DNA from: Halobacterium jilantaiense
GTDB lineage: Archaea > Halobacteriota > Halobacteria > Halobacteriales > Halobacteriaceae
Direction of reading: 5' to 3'
Length of the DNA stretch: 64,000 bases
Assembly (NCBI RefSeq): GCF_900110535.1
Contig: NZ_FOJA01000001.1
Span: 2,701,393 to 2,765,392 of the forward strand
Position 1 is the first letter of the stretch. Every line of letters starts with the position of its first letter. Positions 22,851 to 31,191 of this stretch are shown here, piece by piece. The notes under the pieces were generated by a model. That model saw only the letters and a program-made list of their open reading frames with translations, had not been told where the DNA came from and did not search any database. The position numbers and the translations under genes were made by a program.

Positions 22851-23453
22851 ATGACGACCTGGGTCGAACCCGAGGGCGGCCGCGAGCGCGGCCTCGAAGG
22901 GCTCGCGAAGTCGTTCACGCAAGTCCTGTTGAGTCCCGTGTCGTTCTTCGACGAGGCCGTCTCGCCCGGCGACCAGGCACCCGGACTCGTCTTCGGGATG
23001 GCCGTCGTGCTCGTCGCCGCCGCGACGCGACTGACGCTGACGCCGACCGAGCCACTGGCGTTCCCGGCTGCCGGCTGGCTCCGCGTCGTGCTCACCGCCG
23101 CGCTCGTCGTCATGCTCGTCACGCCCGCCGCCATCCACGCGCTGTCCGCGCTCCAGACGCTCGCGCTCGTCGTCGTCGCGCCCTCCAGAGCTGGTGTCAG
23201 CGAGACCGTTCAGGTCATCGCGTACGCCGCCGCGCCCTGCGTCGTCGCCGGACTCGGCGTCCCCGTTGTCACCGCGCTCGCCGGTCTGTGGGCGTTCGCG
23301 CTGCTCGTCGTCGGCACGCGCGTCGTCCACGACATCTCCTGGCTGCGAGCCCTCCTCGCCGCGTTCGCCCCCGGCGTGTTAGCGTTCGGAGGCGGGTTCG
23401 GGGCCTGGCCCGCCATCCAGACGGTCGCCGCCGGCGCAGGGCTCGCACTTTAG
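22851..23453 (+). CDS. YIP1-family membrane protein
   Basis: A 200-residue protein with a soluble N-terminus (LLSPVSFFDEAVSPGDQAPG, a typical YIP1-domain opening) followed by five hydrophobic helices. YIP1 proteins are membrane proteins of unclear function in archaea. It starts 3 bases after thymidine kinase and is probably co-transcribed, with no functional link evident. Confidence 0.8.
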   Translation: MTTWVEPEGGRERGLEGLAKSFTQVLLSPVSFFDEAVSPGDQAPGLVFGMAVVLVAAATRLTLTPTEPLAFPAAGWLRVVLTAALVVMLVTPAAIHALSALQTLALVVVAPSRAGVSETVQVIAYAAAPCVVAGLGVPVVTALAGLWAFALLVVGTRVVHDISWLRALLAAFAPGVLAFGGGFGAWPAIQTVAAGAGLAL

Positions 23454-23476
23454 GCGGCGGGCCGCCAAGCGTCGGT

Positions 23477-23740
23477 GTGCTCAACATCAACCTCTCCGAC
23501 TTCATGGTGGAGCTGAAAGACGGCTCCATCAAGAACGTCGGTCCCGCGAACAAGCACGCCGAAGCGAAGCTCTTCGACGTCGAAGCGGCCGAAGCCCGCG
23601 AGTTCGGCGACAAACGCGTCAAGCTCGTCTTCAGCGACGAGTCCGGCAACGAAGTGCAGGTGTCGCTGTTCCCCGAGGACGCACAGGCCGTCCGGGAGGA
23701 CCTCGACGCACTCGAAGACGACAGCCGCGTGTTCGAGTGA
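23477..23740 (+). CDS. Small conserved haloarchaeal protein (87 aa)
   Basis: A GTG-started protein, MLNINLSDFMVELKDGSIKN, that is soluble and lysine/aspartate-rich, with a beta-strand centre (DKRVKLVFSDESGNEVQVSLF) and an acidic C-terminus. A CTTTAGG element at 23449-23455 lies 25 bases before the GTG, so a leaderless start at 23477 fits. The function is unknown. It looks like a compact all-beta regulatory or binding domain. Confidence 0.7.
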   Translation: MLNINLSDFMVELKDGSIKNVGPANKHAEAKLFDVEAAEAREFGDKRVKLVFSDESGNEVQVSLFPEDAQAVREDLDALEDDSRVFE

Positions 23741-23785
23741 CCGCCGCCGTTTCGATAATCGTTTAGGGTAGCGACCGCTCCTCTG

Positions 23786-25987
23786 ATGCAAATGGGTACC
23801 TGCATCGTCTGCGGCTCCGCCTCTGACGGGCACATCTGTGCCACCCACGAGGAGGACGTCGTGTTCGACTTCCGAGGCAACTCACCGAACCAACTCACCG
23901 CCGGACGCTTCTACCGCGGCACCGTCGACGGCTTCGCCGAGTTCGGCGTCTTCGTCGACGTCGGCGACGCCGTCACGGGGCTGCTCCACCGCTCGGAGAT
24001 TCCCGGCCGCGTCGAGTCCCTCGACTGGGACGCCGGCGACGACGTGTTCGTCCAGGTGACGGACGTCCACGACAACGGCAACATCGACCTCGGCTGGTCG
24101 ATTCGCGAGTCCCTGCGGGACTTCCGCGGCGAACTCGTCCACGACCCTTCCCGGGACTCGGACGCCGAACTCCCCGACGAGGACGACGCCGACACCACAG
24201 AGGAGTCCAACGAGACCGAGTCTGTCGACCAGACCGCGGAGCCTGCCCAGACCGAGGACGCGTCCGACGACTCCGGCACTGCCGACGGCGGCACACCCGT
24301 CGAGGAGTCCGTCAACGACGACGCCAGCTTCGAGTTCGCGGGCGGCGACTCCGACGACGACGCGGACGAGCAGTCCGCGACCGAAGCGGCCACCGAGCAC
24401 GTCGAGGCCACCCGCGCCGCCGAGAGTCAGAACGACGACTCCAGCGGCGAAGCCGACGCCGACGGGACCAGCGACGAGGAGGAGACGGACGAGTCCGACG
24501 ACGCGACCGTGCCGGTCGGCGACCTCGGCGACCACGTCGACGAGACGGTGACCATCGAGGGCGAAATCGCGAGCGCCCGCCAGACCAGCGGCCCGACCGT
24601 CTTCGAGCTCGCCGACGCGACCGGCGTCGTCGACGCCGCCGCCTTCGAGGAGGCCGGCGTCCGCGCCTACCCCGAGACCGGCACGGGCGACGTCGTCCGC
24701 ATCGAGGGCACGGTCGAGCGCCGCCGCGGCGAACTCCAGGTCGAGACCGAGACCCTCACCGAACTCGACGGCGAGGCCGCCGACGCCGTCCGCCAGCGTA
24801 TGGACGCCGCGCTCGACGAGCGCGCCGCCCCCGAGACCACCGCCGTGCTCGCAGACGATGCCGCCGTGGAAGCGGTCCACGACGACATCGTCGACGCCGC
24901 GACCGCCATCCGGCGCGCGGTCATCGACGCCCGCCCCGTCATCGTCCGCCACCCGACGACGGTCGAAGGCTACGTCGCTGGCACCGCCGTCGAACGCGCG
25001 CTCCTCCCCCTCATCCGTGACGAGCACGCCCGCGAAGACGCCGAGTACCACTACGTCGACCGCCGCCCGCTCGACGACGCCTTCTACACCATCGACGACG
25101 CGACCGGCGACGTCACCGACATGCTCGAAGCGGCCGAGCGCCACGACGAGAAACACCCGCTGTTCGTGCTCGTCGGCGCGGGCTCCACCACGGAGTCCAC
25201 GGACGCCCTCGACCTGCTGGACATCTACGACGCCGACACCGTCGTCGTCGACGGCGGCTACGCCGACGACGCCGCCGGCATGGACGTCCTCGTCTCCCCG
25301 ACCGCGGCCGGCGAGGACCCCGTGAACACGGGCGCGCTCGGCGCGCAGCTCGCCGCCGTCGTCAACAGCGACGTCCGCGAGGACCTCCAGCACCTCCCCG
25401 CAGTCGCGTACTGGGCCGAACTCCCGGACGCGTACGCGGCCCTCGCCGACGCCACGGACTACGACCGCGAGACCCTCGAACAGCTCCGTGACGCCATCGC
25501 GCTGGAAGCGTTCTACCAGTCCTACGAGGACAAACGCGAACTTATCTCGGACCTCCTCTGGGGCGACGCCGACCACGACCTCGTCGACCACGTCGCGACC
25601 CAGTTCCGCGAGCGCCTCGACACCGAACTCTCCACGGCCGAACCCCACCTCTCGGTGCGCGGCGAGAACGGCGTCGCGTTCGAGACCCTGGACGTCGCCG
25701 CCTACACCCACAAGTACGACTTCCCGCCGGTCGACCTGCTGCTGGACGCGCTCCACCGCCGCGACGACCGCGCGGACGTCCTGCTCGGCGTCCACGAGGA
25801 CGAACTGCGCGTCCGCAGTGACGCCGCCGTCGACGTCCATGCCATCGCGGACGCCGTCGCCGACGAACTCCCGAACGCCGGCGTGACGCCGCGAGGCGCG
25901 AAAGACGGCCGCATCGAGTTCCTCTCCGGCCAACGCGACGCCGTCGTCGACGCCGCCGTCGACGCGCTCGCCGACCAGCTGGCCTAA
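23786..25987 (+). CDS. S1 and OB-fold protein with a degenerate DHH-like domain
   Basis: A 733-residue nucleic-acid-binding protein. Residues 6-21 form a small zinc site (CIVCGS...HICATH). An S1 RNA-binding domain covers about 38-105 (RGTVDGFAEFGVFVDVGDAVTG), an Asp/Glu/Ser/Thr-rich linker 110-236, an OB-fold 238-320 (VTIEGEIASARQTSGPTVFE), and a RecJ/DHH-like region about 350-730. The expected catalytic aspartates are missing: VRHPTTVEGY replaces motif I and VVVDGGY replaces the DHH motif. So it probably binds but does not cleave, perhaps as a partner of an active RecJ. The start at 23786 follows a GTTTAGG element at leaderless spacing. Confidence 0.75.
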   Translation: MQMGTCIVCGSASDGHICATHEEDVVFDFRGNSPNQLTAGRFYRGTVDGFAEFGVFVDVGDAVTGLLHRSEIPGRVESLDWDAGDDVFVQVTDVHDNGNIDLGWSIRESLRDFRGELVHDPSRDSDAELPDEDDADTTEESNETESVDQTAEPAQTEDASDDSGTADGGTPVEESVNDDASFEFAGGDSDDDADEQSATEAATEHVEATRAAESQNDDSSGEADADGTSDEEETDESDDATVPVGDLGDHVDETVTIEGEIASARQTSGPTVFELADATGVVDAAAFEEAGVRAYPETGTGDVVRIEGTVERRRGELQVETETLTELDGEAADAVRQRMDAALDERAAPETTAVLADDAAVEAVHDDIVDAATAIRRAVIDARPVIVRHPTTVEGYVAGTAVERALLPLIRDEHAREDAEYHYVDRRPLDDAFYTIDDATGDVTDMLEAAERHDEKHPLFVLVGAGSTTESTDALDLLDIYDADTVVVDGGYADDAAGMDVLVSPTAAGEDPVNTGALGAQLAAVVNSDVREDLQHLPAVAYWAELPDAYAALADATDYDRETLEQLRDAIALEAFYQSYEDKRELISDLLWGDADHDLVDHVATQFRERLDTELSTAEPHLSVRGENGVAFETLDVAAYTHKYDFPPVDLLLDALHRRDDRADVLLGVHEDELRVRSDAAVDVHAIADAVADELPNAGVTPRGAKDGRIEFLSGQRDAVVDAAVDALADQLA

Positions 25988-26026
25988 CGACACGCTTTTT
26001 CGCGCTCGGTCGCTTCTGTTCCGGTA

Positions 26027-27676
26027 ATGAGTAGTGACGCCGACGGTGCGTTCCAGGCCGCTTGCGAGGAGCTCGTCGACCGTATCCTCGCGGAGGACGT
26101 CGGCGAGGACGACATCGAGAGCGCGAAACTCGACGTCTGCTCGGAGTACTCTGCGCCGAAAGTACCGAAGCACTCCGAGCTACTGGACTTCGCGCCCGAC
26201 GGCCGCCGCGAGGAACTCGAAGAAGTCCTCCAGCGCAAGCCCGTGCGGACCGCGTCAGGCGTGACGCCGGTCGCAATCATGACGAGCCCGCACACGTGCC
26301 CGCACGGCAAGTGCCTCTACTGTCCCGGCGGGCCGGCCAGCGAGTTCACGTCCAGTCAGTCCTACACCGGCCACGAGCCCGCAGCGGCCCGCGGCGTGCA
26401 GAACGACTACGACCCCTACGGACAGGTGACGCTTCGTCTCCACCAGCTCCGGGAGATCGGGCACCCGATCGACAAGGTCGAACTCATCCTCATGGGCGGC
26501 ACGATGACGGCGCGCAGCCACGACTACCAGGAGTGGTTCGTGAAGCGCGCGCTTCAGGCGCTCAACGACTACGACCGCGGTCAGGACCCCCAGCCCAGCG
26601 AGAGCGAGTCGTTCGCGCAGGACCCCGAGGAGTACGACTTCCGGTATCTGGAGGACGTCGTCGCCGACAACGAGTTCGGGGCGATTCGGAACATTGGGAC
26701 GACGTTCGAGACGAAGCCGGACTGGTGTGACCCCGAGCAGGTCGACCGCATGCTCGACCTCGGCGGCACGAAAGTGGAGGTGGGCGTGCAGACGACCTTC
26801 GAGCGCGTGAACCGCGAGATGCACCGCGGGCACGGCGTGCAGGCGTCGGTGGACGCGAACCGCCGGCTGCGCGACGCTGCGTTCAAGGTCGGCTTCCACA
26901 TGATGCCGGGCCAGCCCGGGATGAGCAAGGAGATGGTCCTAGAGGACTTCCGGCGGCTGTTCGAGGACAGCCGCTGGAAGCCCGACTACCTCAAAATCTA
27001 CCCGACGCTCGTCGTCCGCGACACCATCACGTACGACATGTGGCGCAACGGCGAGTTCGAGCCGCTCCAGAACGAGGAGGCCGCCGACCTCGTCGCCGAA
27101 ATCAAGGACATGATTCCGCGGTACACGCGCCTGCAGCGCGTCCAGCGGGACATCCCGGCGGACTTCATCGACGCCGGCGTTTGGAAGTCGAACCTGCGGC
27201 AGCTCGCCCGCCAGCGCATGGACGAGCACGGCTACACGTGCGACTGCATTCGCTGCCGGGAGGCCGGGATGAACGACGAGGACCCCGAGAACGTCGAACT
27301 CGACGTGGAGACGTACGAGGCGGGTGGCGGCACGGAACACTTCATCAGCTTCGAGGACTTCGAGAAGGACCTCCTGGTCGGGTTCGCGCGGCTGCGGTTC
27401 CCGAACGAGACGGTGCGAGAAGAGCTGGACAACGCCGCGCTCCTGCGAGAGCTCCACGTTTACGGCAGCGAGGTCTCGGTTGGCGACGACACGGCCGACG
27501 GCCAGCACCAGCACCAGGGGTACGGCCGGCGGCTGATGGAGCGCGCCGAGGAGATGGCCGCCGACGCCGGCTACGACAAACTCGCCGTCATCTCCGGCAT
27601 CGGCGCGCGCCAGTACTACAAGCAGAAGCTGGGCTACCACCAGGACGGCCCGTACGTCAGCAAGCGCCTCGACTAG
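26027..27676 (+). CDS. elp3: Elp3, tRNA U34 carboxymethyl-modifying radical SAM/acetyltransferase
   Basis: A 549-residue archaeal Elp3. The radical SAM cluster is CPHGKCLYCPGG (residues about 91-102), followed by the SAM-binding core (LILMGGTMTA). The C-terminal GNAT domain (about 440-549) holds the acetyl-CoA loop HQHQGYGRRLMERAEEMA. It makes cm5U-type wobble uridine modification on tRNA using acetyl-CoA and SAM. Archaeal Elp3 works without the eukaryotic Elongator partners. The start ATG 26027 is 39 bases after the previous stop. Confidence 0.95.
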   Translation: MSSDADGAFQAACEELVDRILAEDVGEDDIESAKLDVCSEYSAPKVPKHSELLDFAPDGRREELEEVLQRKPVRTASGVTPVAIMTSPHTCPHGKCLYCPGGPASEFTSSQSYTGHEPAAARGVQNDYDPYGQVTLRLHQLREIGHPIDKVELILMGGTMTARSHDYQEWFVKRALQALNDYDRGQDPQPSESESFAQDPEEYDFRYLEDVVADNEFGAIRNIGTTFETKPDWCDPEQVDRMLDLGGTKVEVGVQTTFERVNREMHRGHGVQASVDANRRLRDAAFKVGFHMMPGQPGMSKEMVLEDFRRLFEDSRWKPDYLKIYPTLVVRDTITYDMWRNGEFEPLQNEEAADLVAEIKDMIPRYTRLQRVQRDIPADFIDAGVWKSNLRQLARQRMDEHGYTCDCIRCREAGMNDEDPENVELDVETYEAGGGTEHFISFEDFEKDLLVGFARLRFPNETVREELDNAALLRELHVYGSEVSVGDDTADGQHQHQGYGRRLMERAEEMAADAGYDKLAVISGIGARQYYKQKLGYHQDGPYVSKRLD

Positions 27677-28015
27677 GGCGTGCAGGCGGCTCGGCTGCGC
27701 CGGTGCGTGGTGCCGCCGTTCCGCGTCCGCACGCACCGGCCGGCTGTCAGGTCACGCACCGGGATGGTCCCGGTCTTGTACTTGAACCTACGCAGCAGGT
27801 AGTGACTAGCATCCGCGAGCGAGCGGTCCAACCGACCCGAGCGAAGCGGTTCACCGAGCGCGACCACCGGGAGCGCTCGGGCCGACGAGCGACCGTAGGG
27901 AGCGAGGAGTGCTTTTAGCGTAGCTTTTGCCGAGCGAGAGCGGCGAACGCTGCGCGTTCGCCCGCTCTGGAAAGAGCGCTGCGCGCTCTTTCCGTGACAG
28001 CGCAAAAGGTACGTT
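27677..28015. repeat. 339-base GC-rich intergenic region ending in two hairpins
   Basis: No convincing gene. The stretch holds GAGCGAGCG-type low-complexity sequence. Then come two stem-loops: GCGAACGC (27943-27950) pairs with GCGTTCGC (27954-27961), and GGAAAGAGCGC (27969-27979) pairs with GCGCTCTTTCC (27983-27993). Both have the loop TGC. They lie between converging genes (Elp3 and DUF63). Similar degenerate tails occur between genes in many haloarchaeal genomes. They could act as terminators or be a small repeat family. Confidence 0.5.
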
Positions 28016-29158
28016 TTAGATGCCGAACGTGGCTCGCACCATGTCACGCGTCCCTGGGCCGAGGCCGACGGCGAGAACGGCGACGAGCATGAGGGTGGTG
28101 TAGCGGGGGGCCTCTTCGCGGAGTTCTTCGTCGAACAGTGAGAGGACGAGGAGGACAGCGGCGACTTTCACGAGGATGAACGGCCAGGTGTCGCCGGTGT
28201 AGTGGATGACCGACTCCGGGAGGAGCGCGTGGGTGCCGTCGACGATGTACTGGTTGAGTGGGTGTTTGGAGACGAGGTCGCCACGGGGGTAGCCGAGTTC
28301 GGCTCCCCAGTCGAGGCCGATGACGTTGGCGACGCCGTCGATGGCGTGCCCCCAGAGGATGAGCGCGCCGGCGGTTTCGGTGCCGTCGGTGACGCTGGGG
28401 AGCCAGCGGCGGACGCCCCACCAGACGACGGCCGTGATGGCCGTCGCGAGAACGACCGTCACCACCGTGAACACGGGCAGGAACTCGACGTAGTCCCGGG
28501 TGGCGGCGAGGTAGCCGAGGCCGAGGACGTTCGCGGCGAGGATGACGGTGCCGGTGGCTGCGAGCGGCCGGAGGTAGTCGTCGAACACCCCGGTGCGGCG
28601 GGCGAGCACGACGCTACCGGCGAGTGCAACGAGGGTGACCCCGAACATGACGAAGTAGATGATCGGACTGATGATGAGGGTGTTCAGGGGGTAGCTGATG
28701 AACGGTTCGACGTTCCCGAACGTCTCGGCGGCGTTGTTGGCGTCCTCGACCACGCGGAGCGTGCCGCCGAGCAGGACGAACGGGAACAGCGCGTACAGCA
28801 GTTCGAGGCGCTGCCCGATGCGCAGGCGGTTCAGCATGAAGTGGACGCCGACGAGCGCGGTCAGCAGCGTGATGGCGTAGCCGGCCTCGGAGACGAGCGT
28901 GTAGCCGGGGTACGCGACCGGTTCGCTGGCGGCGGCGCAGGCGGCGTTGCTGTAGAGGAGTTCGGCGGTACCGGCGCTCCAGACGGCGCACTGCGCGCCC
29001 TGAGCGTCGGCGTACACGGGCCCCCAGAAGTAGTGCCAGACGAAGTTGCCGTAGACGGCGTCGGTGAACAGCACCGACCCGCCGACGAGCGCGAGCAGCG
29101 CCGCGCCGACGACCGCGGTCCACGTGCGCTCGGCGCTGGTCTCCGGGAAGGAGGTCAT
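28016..29158 (-). CDS. DUF63-family membrane protein
   Basis: A 380-residue polytopic membrane protein of the archaeal DUF63 family, with about nine hydrophobic helices. Conserved family regions include YFWGPVYADAQGAQC, LLGGTLRVVEDANN, ILWGHAIDGVANVIGLDWG and YPRGDLVSKHPLN. DUF63 proteins are widespread in Euryarchaeota and of unknown function. Many have charged residues inside membrane segments, suggesting a transport or enzymatic role. It is transcribed next to, and in the same direction as, the Lrp/AsnC gene, 39 bases after its stop. Confidence 0.9.
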   Translation of the reverse strand: MTSFPETSAERTWTAVVGAALLALVGGSVLFTDAVYGNFVWHYFWGPVYADAQGAQCAVWSAGTAELLYSNAACAAASEPVAYPGYTLVSEAGYAITLLTALVGVHFMLNRLRIGQRLELLYALFPFVLLGGTLRVVEDANNAAETFGNVEPFISYPLNTLIISPIIYFVMFGVTLVALAGSVVLARRTGVFDDYLRPLAATGTVILAANVLGLGYLAATRDYVEFLPVFTVVTVVLATAITAVVWWGVRRWLPSVTDGTETAGALILWGHAIDGVANVIGLDWGAELGYPRGDLVSKHPLNQYIVDGTHALLPESVIHYTGDTWPFILVKVAAVLLVLSLFDEELREEAPRYTTLMLVAVLAVGLGPGTRDMVRATFGI

Positions 29159-29197
29159 GTCCGTACGCGTGTGCGGACTGGGTTTTACGGTTGCGGT

Positions 29198-29647
29198 CTA
29201 CAGCGGGAGTTCGGCGGACTCGTACTCGGTGCCGAGGACGACCATCGTCTGGGAGCGCGCGAAGCCGTCCATGTCGGCGATGCGTTCGAACATGAGTTCG
29301 CGGAGGTGGTCGGTGTTCTCGGCGACGACGCGGAGGATGATGTCCCATTCACCGGTGGTGAGGTTGACTTCCTGGACGCCGTCGATGCCGGTGAGGCGGT
29401 CGAGGGTTTCGTCTTCTCGGCCCTGTTCGACACGGAGGCCGACGAACGCGGACGTGCCGAAGCCGACGGCTTTCGGGTCGACGTCGGCGTGGTAGCCGCG
29501 GATGACGCCGGCGTCTTCCATCTGGTTGACGCGGTCGTGGACGGTCGCGGAGGACATCTCTATCTCGCGAGCGATCTCACTGAACGGCTTCCGGGCGTCG
29601 GCCTGGAGCGCGCGCAGGATGGCGCGGTCCGTCTCGTCGAGGTCCAT
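29198..29647 (-). CDS. Lrp/AsnC-family transcriptional regulator
   Basis: A 149-residue regulator. An N-terminal helix-turn-helix (DETDRAILRALQADARKPFSEIAREIEMSS...) is followed by the RAM/AsnC ligand-binding domain (about 65-149, with VNLTTGEWDIILRVVAEN). Family members bind amino acids and form octamers on DNA. The ATG at 29647 is preferred because the HTH starts at residue 2; the frame continues upstream without similarity. The effector and targets are unknown. Confidence 0.93.
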   Translation of the reverse strand: MDLDETDRAILRALQADARKPFSEIAREIEMSSATVHDRVNQMEDAGVIRGYHADVDPKAVGFGTSAFVGLRVEQGREDETLDRLTGIDGVQEVNLTTGEWDIILRVVAENTDHLRELMFERIADMDGFARSQTMVVLGTEYESAELPL

Positions 29648-29681
29648 ATCCGCGGTATCGGGTGACAGACCCAATACCTTA

Positions 29682-30479
29682 CTACTCGGGGCGAATCTCG
29701 CGGGCCGCTGCGAGCACGTCGTCGTGGGCTTCGCCGTTGGAGGCGACGAGCCCCTCACTGCCGGCCGTCCAGCGGTCGCCGTGGATGTCGGTCACTCTGC
29801 CGCCGGCCTGCCGGACGAGGTGGACGCCCGCGACGCTGTCCCAGGGGTTGGGGTGAACGTTCGTGATGGTGGCTTCGAGCTGGCCGCTGGCGACCATCGA
29901 CAGCACGGCCTGCGCGCAGCCGTACCGCCGCATGTCGCCGAACCGTTCGACGATTGCGGCGCAGGCGCGGCCGTACTCGTCGCGGTGGTCGAAGTCCCAC
30001 CAGATGGTGGGCGCGACCACGAACGTCTCCGGGTCGGTTTTCTCGCTGACCGTGACGGGGTCGTCGTTCAGCGTGACGCCGTCGTCGCCCGCGACGTACG
30101 TGTCGCCGAGCGCGGGCAAGTGATTGCACGCAGCCACGGGTTCGCCGTCGTCGACGGCCGCGACCGAGGTCGCCCATATCTGGGTGTCCCGGACGAAGTT
30201 GTTCGTGCCGTCGATGGGGTCGATGACCCAGGCGTCACCCTCGTCGGGGACGGTCTTGAGTTCGTCCTCCTCCTCGCCGACGACGGCGTCCTCGACGTGC
30301 GTCTCCCGGATGACCTCGATGACGCGGCGCTGTGCGAGCCGGTCGGCCTGTGTGACCACGTCGGTCTTCCCCGACTTGGTCTCCACGTCGATACCGGTGC
30401 GGAAGGCGTCCAGTGCGACCTCACCGCCGGCGCGGGCGGCACGCTCGGCGACAGAGACGTGGTCGTCGTCTTCGTTCAT
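29682..30479 (-). CDS. Inositol monophosphatase-family phosphatase
   Basis: A 265-residue magnesium-dependent sugar phosphatase. The metal motifs are visible: GEEEDE (motif with the first glutamate), WVIDPIDGTNNF (the signature DPIDGTxN) and NPWDSVAGVHL (the third aspartate). Archaeal members hydrolyse inositol 1-phosphate and often fructose 1,6-bisphosphate. ATG 30479 was chosen over one four codons upstream. A 10-base inverted repeat lies just upstream (30493-30531). Confidence 0.92.
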   Translation of the reverse strand: MNEDDDHVSVAERAARAGGEVALDAFRTGIDVETKSGKTDVVTQADRLAQRRVIEVIRETHVEDAVVGEEEDELKTVPDEGDAWVIDPIDGTNNFVRDTQIWATSVAAVDDGEPVAACNHLPALGDTYVAGDDGVTLNDDPVTVSEKTDPETFVVAPTIWWDFDHRDEYGRACAAIVERFGDMRRYGCAQAVLSMVASGQLEATITNVHPNPWDSVAGVHLVRQAGGRVTDIHGDRWTAGSEGLVASNGEAHDDVLAAAREIRPE

Positions 30480-30492
30480 GCTCGGGCACACT

Positions 30493-30531
30493 CGCTATCC
30501 GGTCAAAGGAGCGTCGGTTCCCCGGATAGCG
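30493..30531. promoter_or_regulatory. Inverted repeat CGCTATCCGG / CCGGATAGCG upstream of the phosphatase
   Basis: Perfect 10-base arms (30493-30502 and 30522-30531) around a 19-base spacer, 14 bases before the start of the minus-strand phosphatase gene. A dimeric regulator binding the divergent space, or a leader hairpin, would both fit. The AT-rich promoter of the next plus-strand gene follows, with a further TTGATT-N13-AATCAA repeat at 30537-30561. Confidence 0.45.
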
Positions 30532-30561
30532 TGCAGTTGATTTGATGTTGCATTTAATCAA

Positions 30562-30582
30562 AAAACCTAAATAATATTTCTG
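30562..30582 (+). promoter_or_regulatory. AT-rich promoter of the small membrane-protein gene
   Basis: An unusually AT-rich island in GC-rich DNA (AAAAAACCTAAATAATATTT region). The TATA-like AAATAATA is about 20-28 bases before ATG 30597, so a leaderless transcript would begin at that ATG, ahead of the in-frame TGA. Confidence 0.5.
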
Positions 30583-30659
30583 ATTGACCCGGTAGCATGG
30601 GTTCGATACGCGAGTACGTCGTCTCGTGATGCAAAGGGTTCGCTCGACGGATTCCGCTC

Positions 30660-30806
30660 ATGCTAGTGGCGATGGGCATCGTCTTCTTCACAGGCAGCTA
30701 CAAGAGCTACGACCTCTGGCAGCGTCGACCGGTCACGGGTGTGGCCTTCTTCCTCGCCGGTGTCGCGCTGTGGATTGGGCCGCGGGTCGTAGACATCGGA
30801 GAGTAA
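30660..30806 (+). CDS. Small membrane protein (48 aa), possibly truncated by an upstream stop
   Basis: Encodes MLVAMGIVFFTGSYKSYDLWQ followed by a second hydrophobic stretch (GVAFFLAGVALWIGPRVV), so two short membrane segments. In the same frame an ATG at 30597 begins MGSIREYVVS and meets TGA at 30627-30629. The frame then stays open through CKGFARRIPL to this ATG. Either the short first frame is a leader peptide, or the gene has acquired a nonsense mutation. Haloarchaea are not known to use selenocysteine. The function is unknown. Confidence 0.55.
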   Translation: MLVAMGIVFFTGSYKSYDLWQRRPVTGVAFFLAGVALWIGPRVVDIGE

Positions 30807-30944
30807 CGACCGTCGCGCAATCACGATATATCTACGGGGCCTGTGGTCGGACTAGCGTCTCGACCGCGGCGGCGTCGAAAACGCGAAACAGACCCCGAGA
30901 CTGGAGAGACGCGTCGCTGTCGGATGTGAGGTGTAGTTTTGCGA

Positions 30945-30969
30945 GGGAAGTCCGCCTCGCGGACTTCCC
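30945..30969. repeat. 11-bp hairpin downstream of tRNA-Leu(CAA)
   Basis: GGGAAGTCCGC (30945-30955) and GCGGACTTCCC (30959-30969) are perfect complements around a CTC loop. The word GCGAGGGAAG at 30941-30950 repeats the tRNA 3-prime end (31003-31012). It lies 3-prime of the minus-strand tRNA gene, and the GC-rich palindrome GCGCCGGCGC follows. It could be a processing or termination structure. Confidence 0.4.
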
Positions 30970-31001
30970 GCATCCGTTCGCGCCGCGCCGGCGCGATGCG
31001 A

Positions 31002-31086
31002 TGCGAGGGAAGGGATTCGAACCCTCGAACTCCTACGAGAACGGATCTTGAGTCCGTCGCCGTTGGCCGAGCTTGGCTACCCTCGC
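31002..31086 (-). tRNA. tRNA-Leu (anticodon CAA)
   Basis: The minus strand folds into a class II tRNA of 85 bases. The acceptor GCGAGGG pairs with CCCTCGC, the anticodon arm is ACGGA-CTCAAGA-TCCGT, a long variable arm is present, and the T arm contains GGTTCGAATCC. The discriminator base is A, and no CCA is encoded. The anticodon CAA reads the leucine codon UUG. Confidence 0.95.
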
Positions 31087-31191
31087 ACGCGTCCGACAGT
31101 CGGCGCGTGGGTCGTTTAGGCGTTGCGAATCGGGTCACGCGCCGGTGAAAGTTTATTCGGGAGCGGTGCGAAGTGCGGTCGTGAGCCGCCC

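Noticed and set aside
23882-26173. Long open frame on the minus strand opposite the S1/OB/DHH-like gene
   Set aside because: It mirrors the plus-strand gene, has Val/Gly/Asp low-complexity sequence and no family signature. GC-rich DNA commonly leaves the opposite strand open.
30597-30659. Selenocysteine reading of the TGA at 30627
   Set aside because: No SECIS-like element was seen, and haloarchaea are not known to have the selenocysteine machinery. A leader peptide or mutation is simpler.
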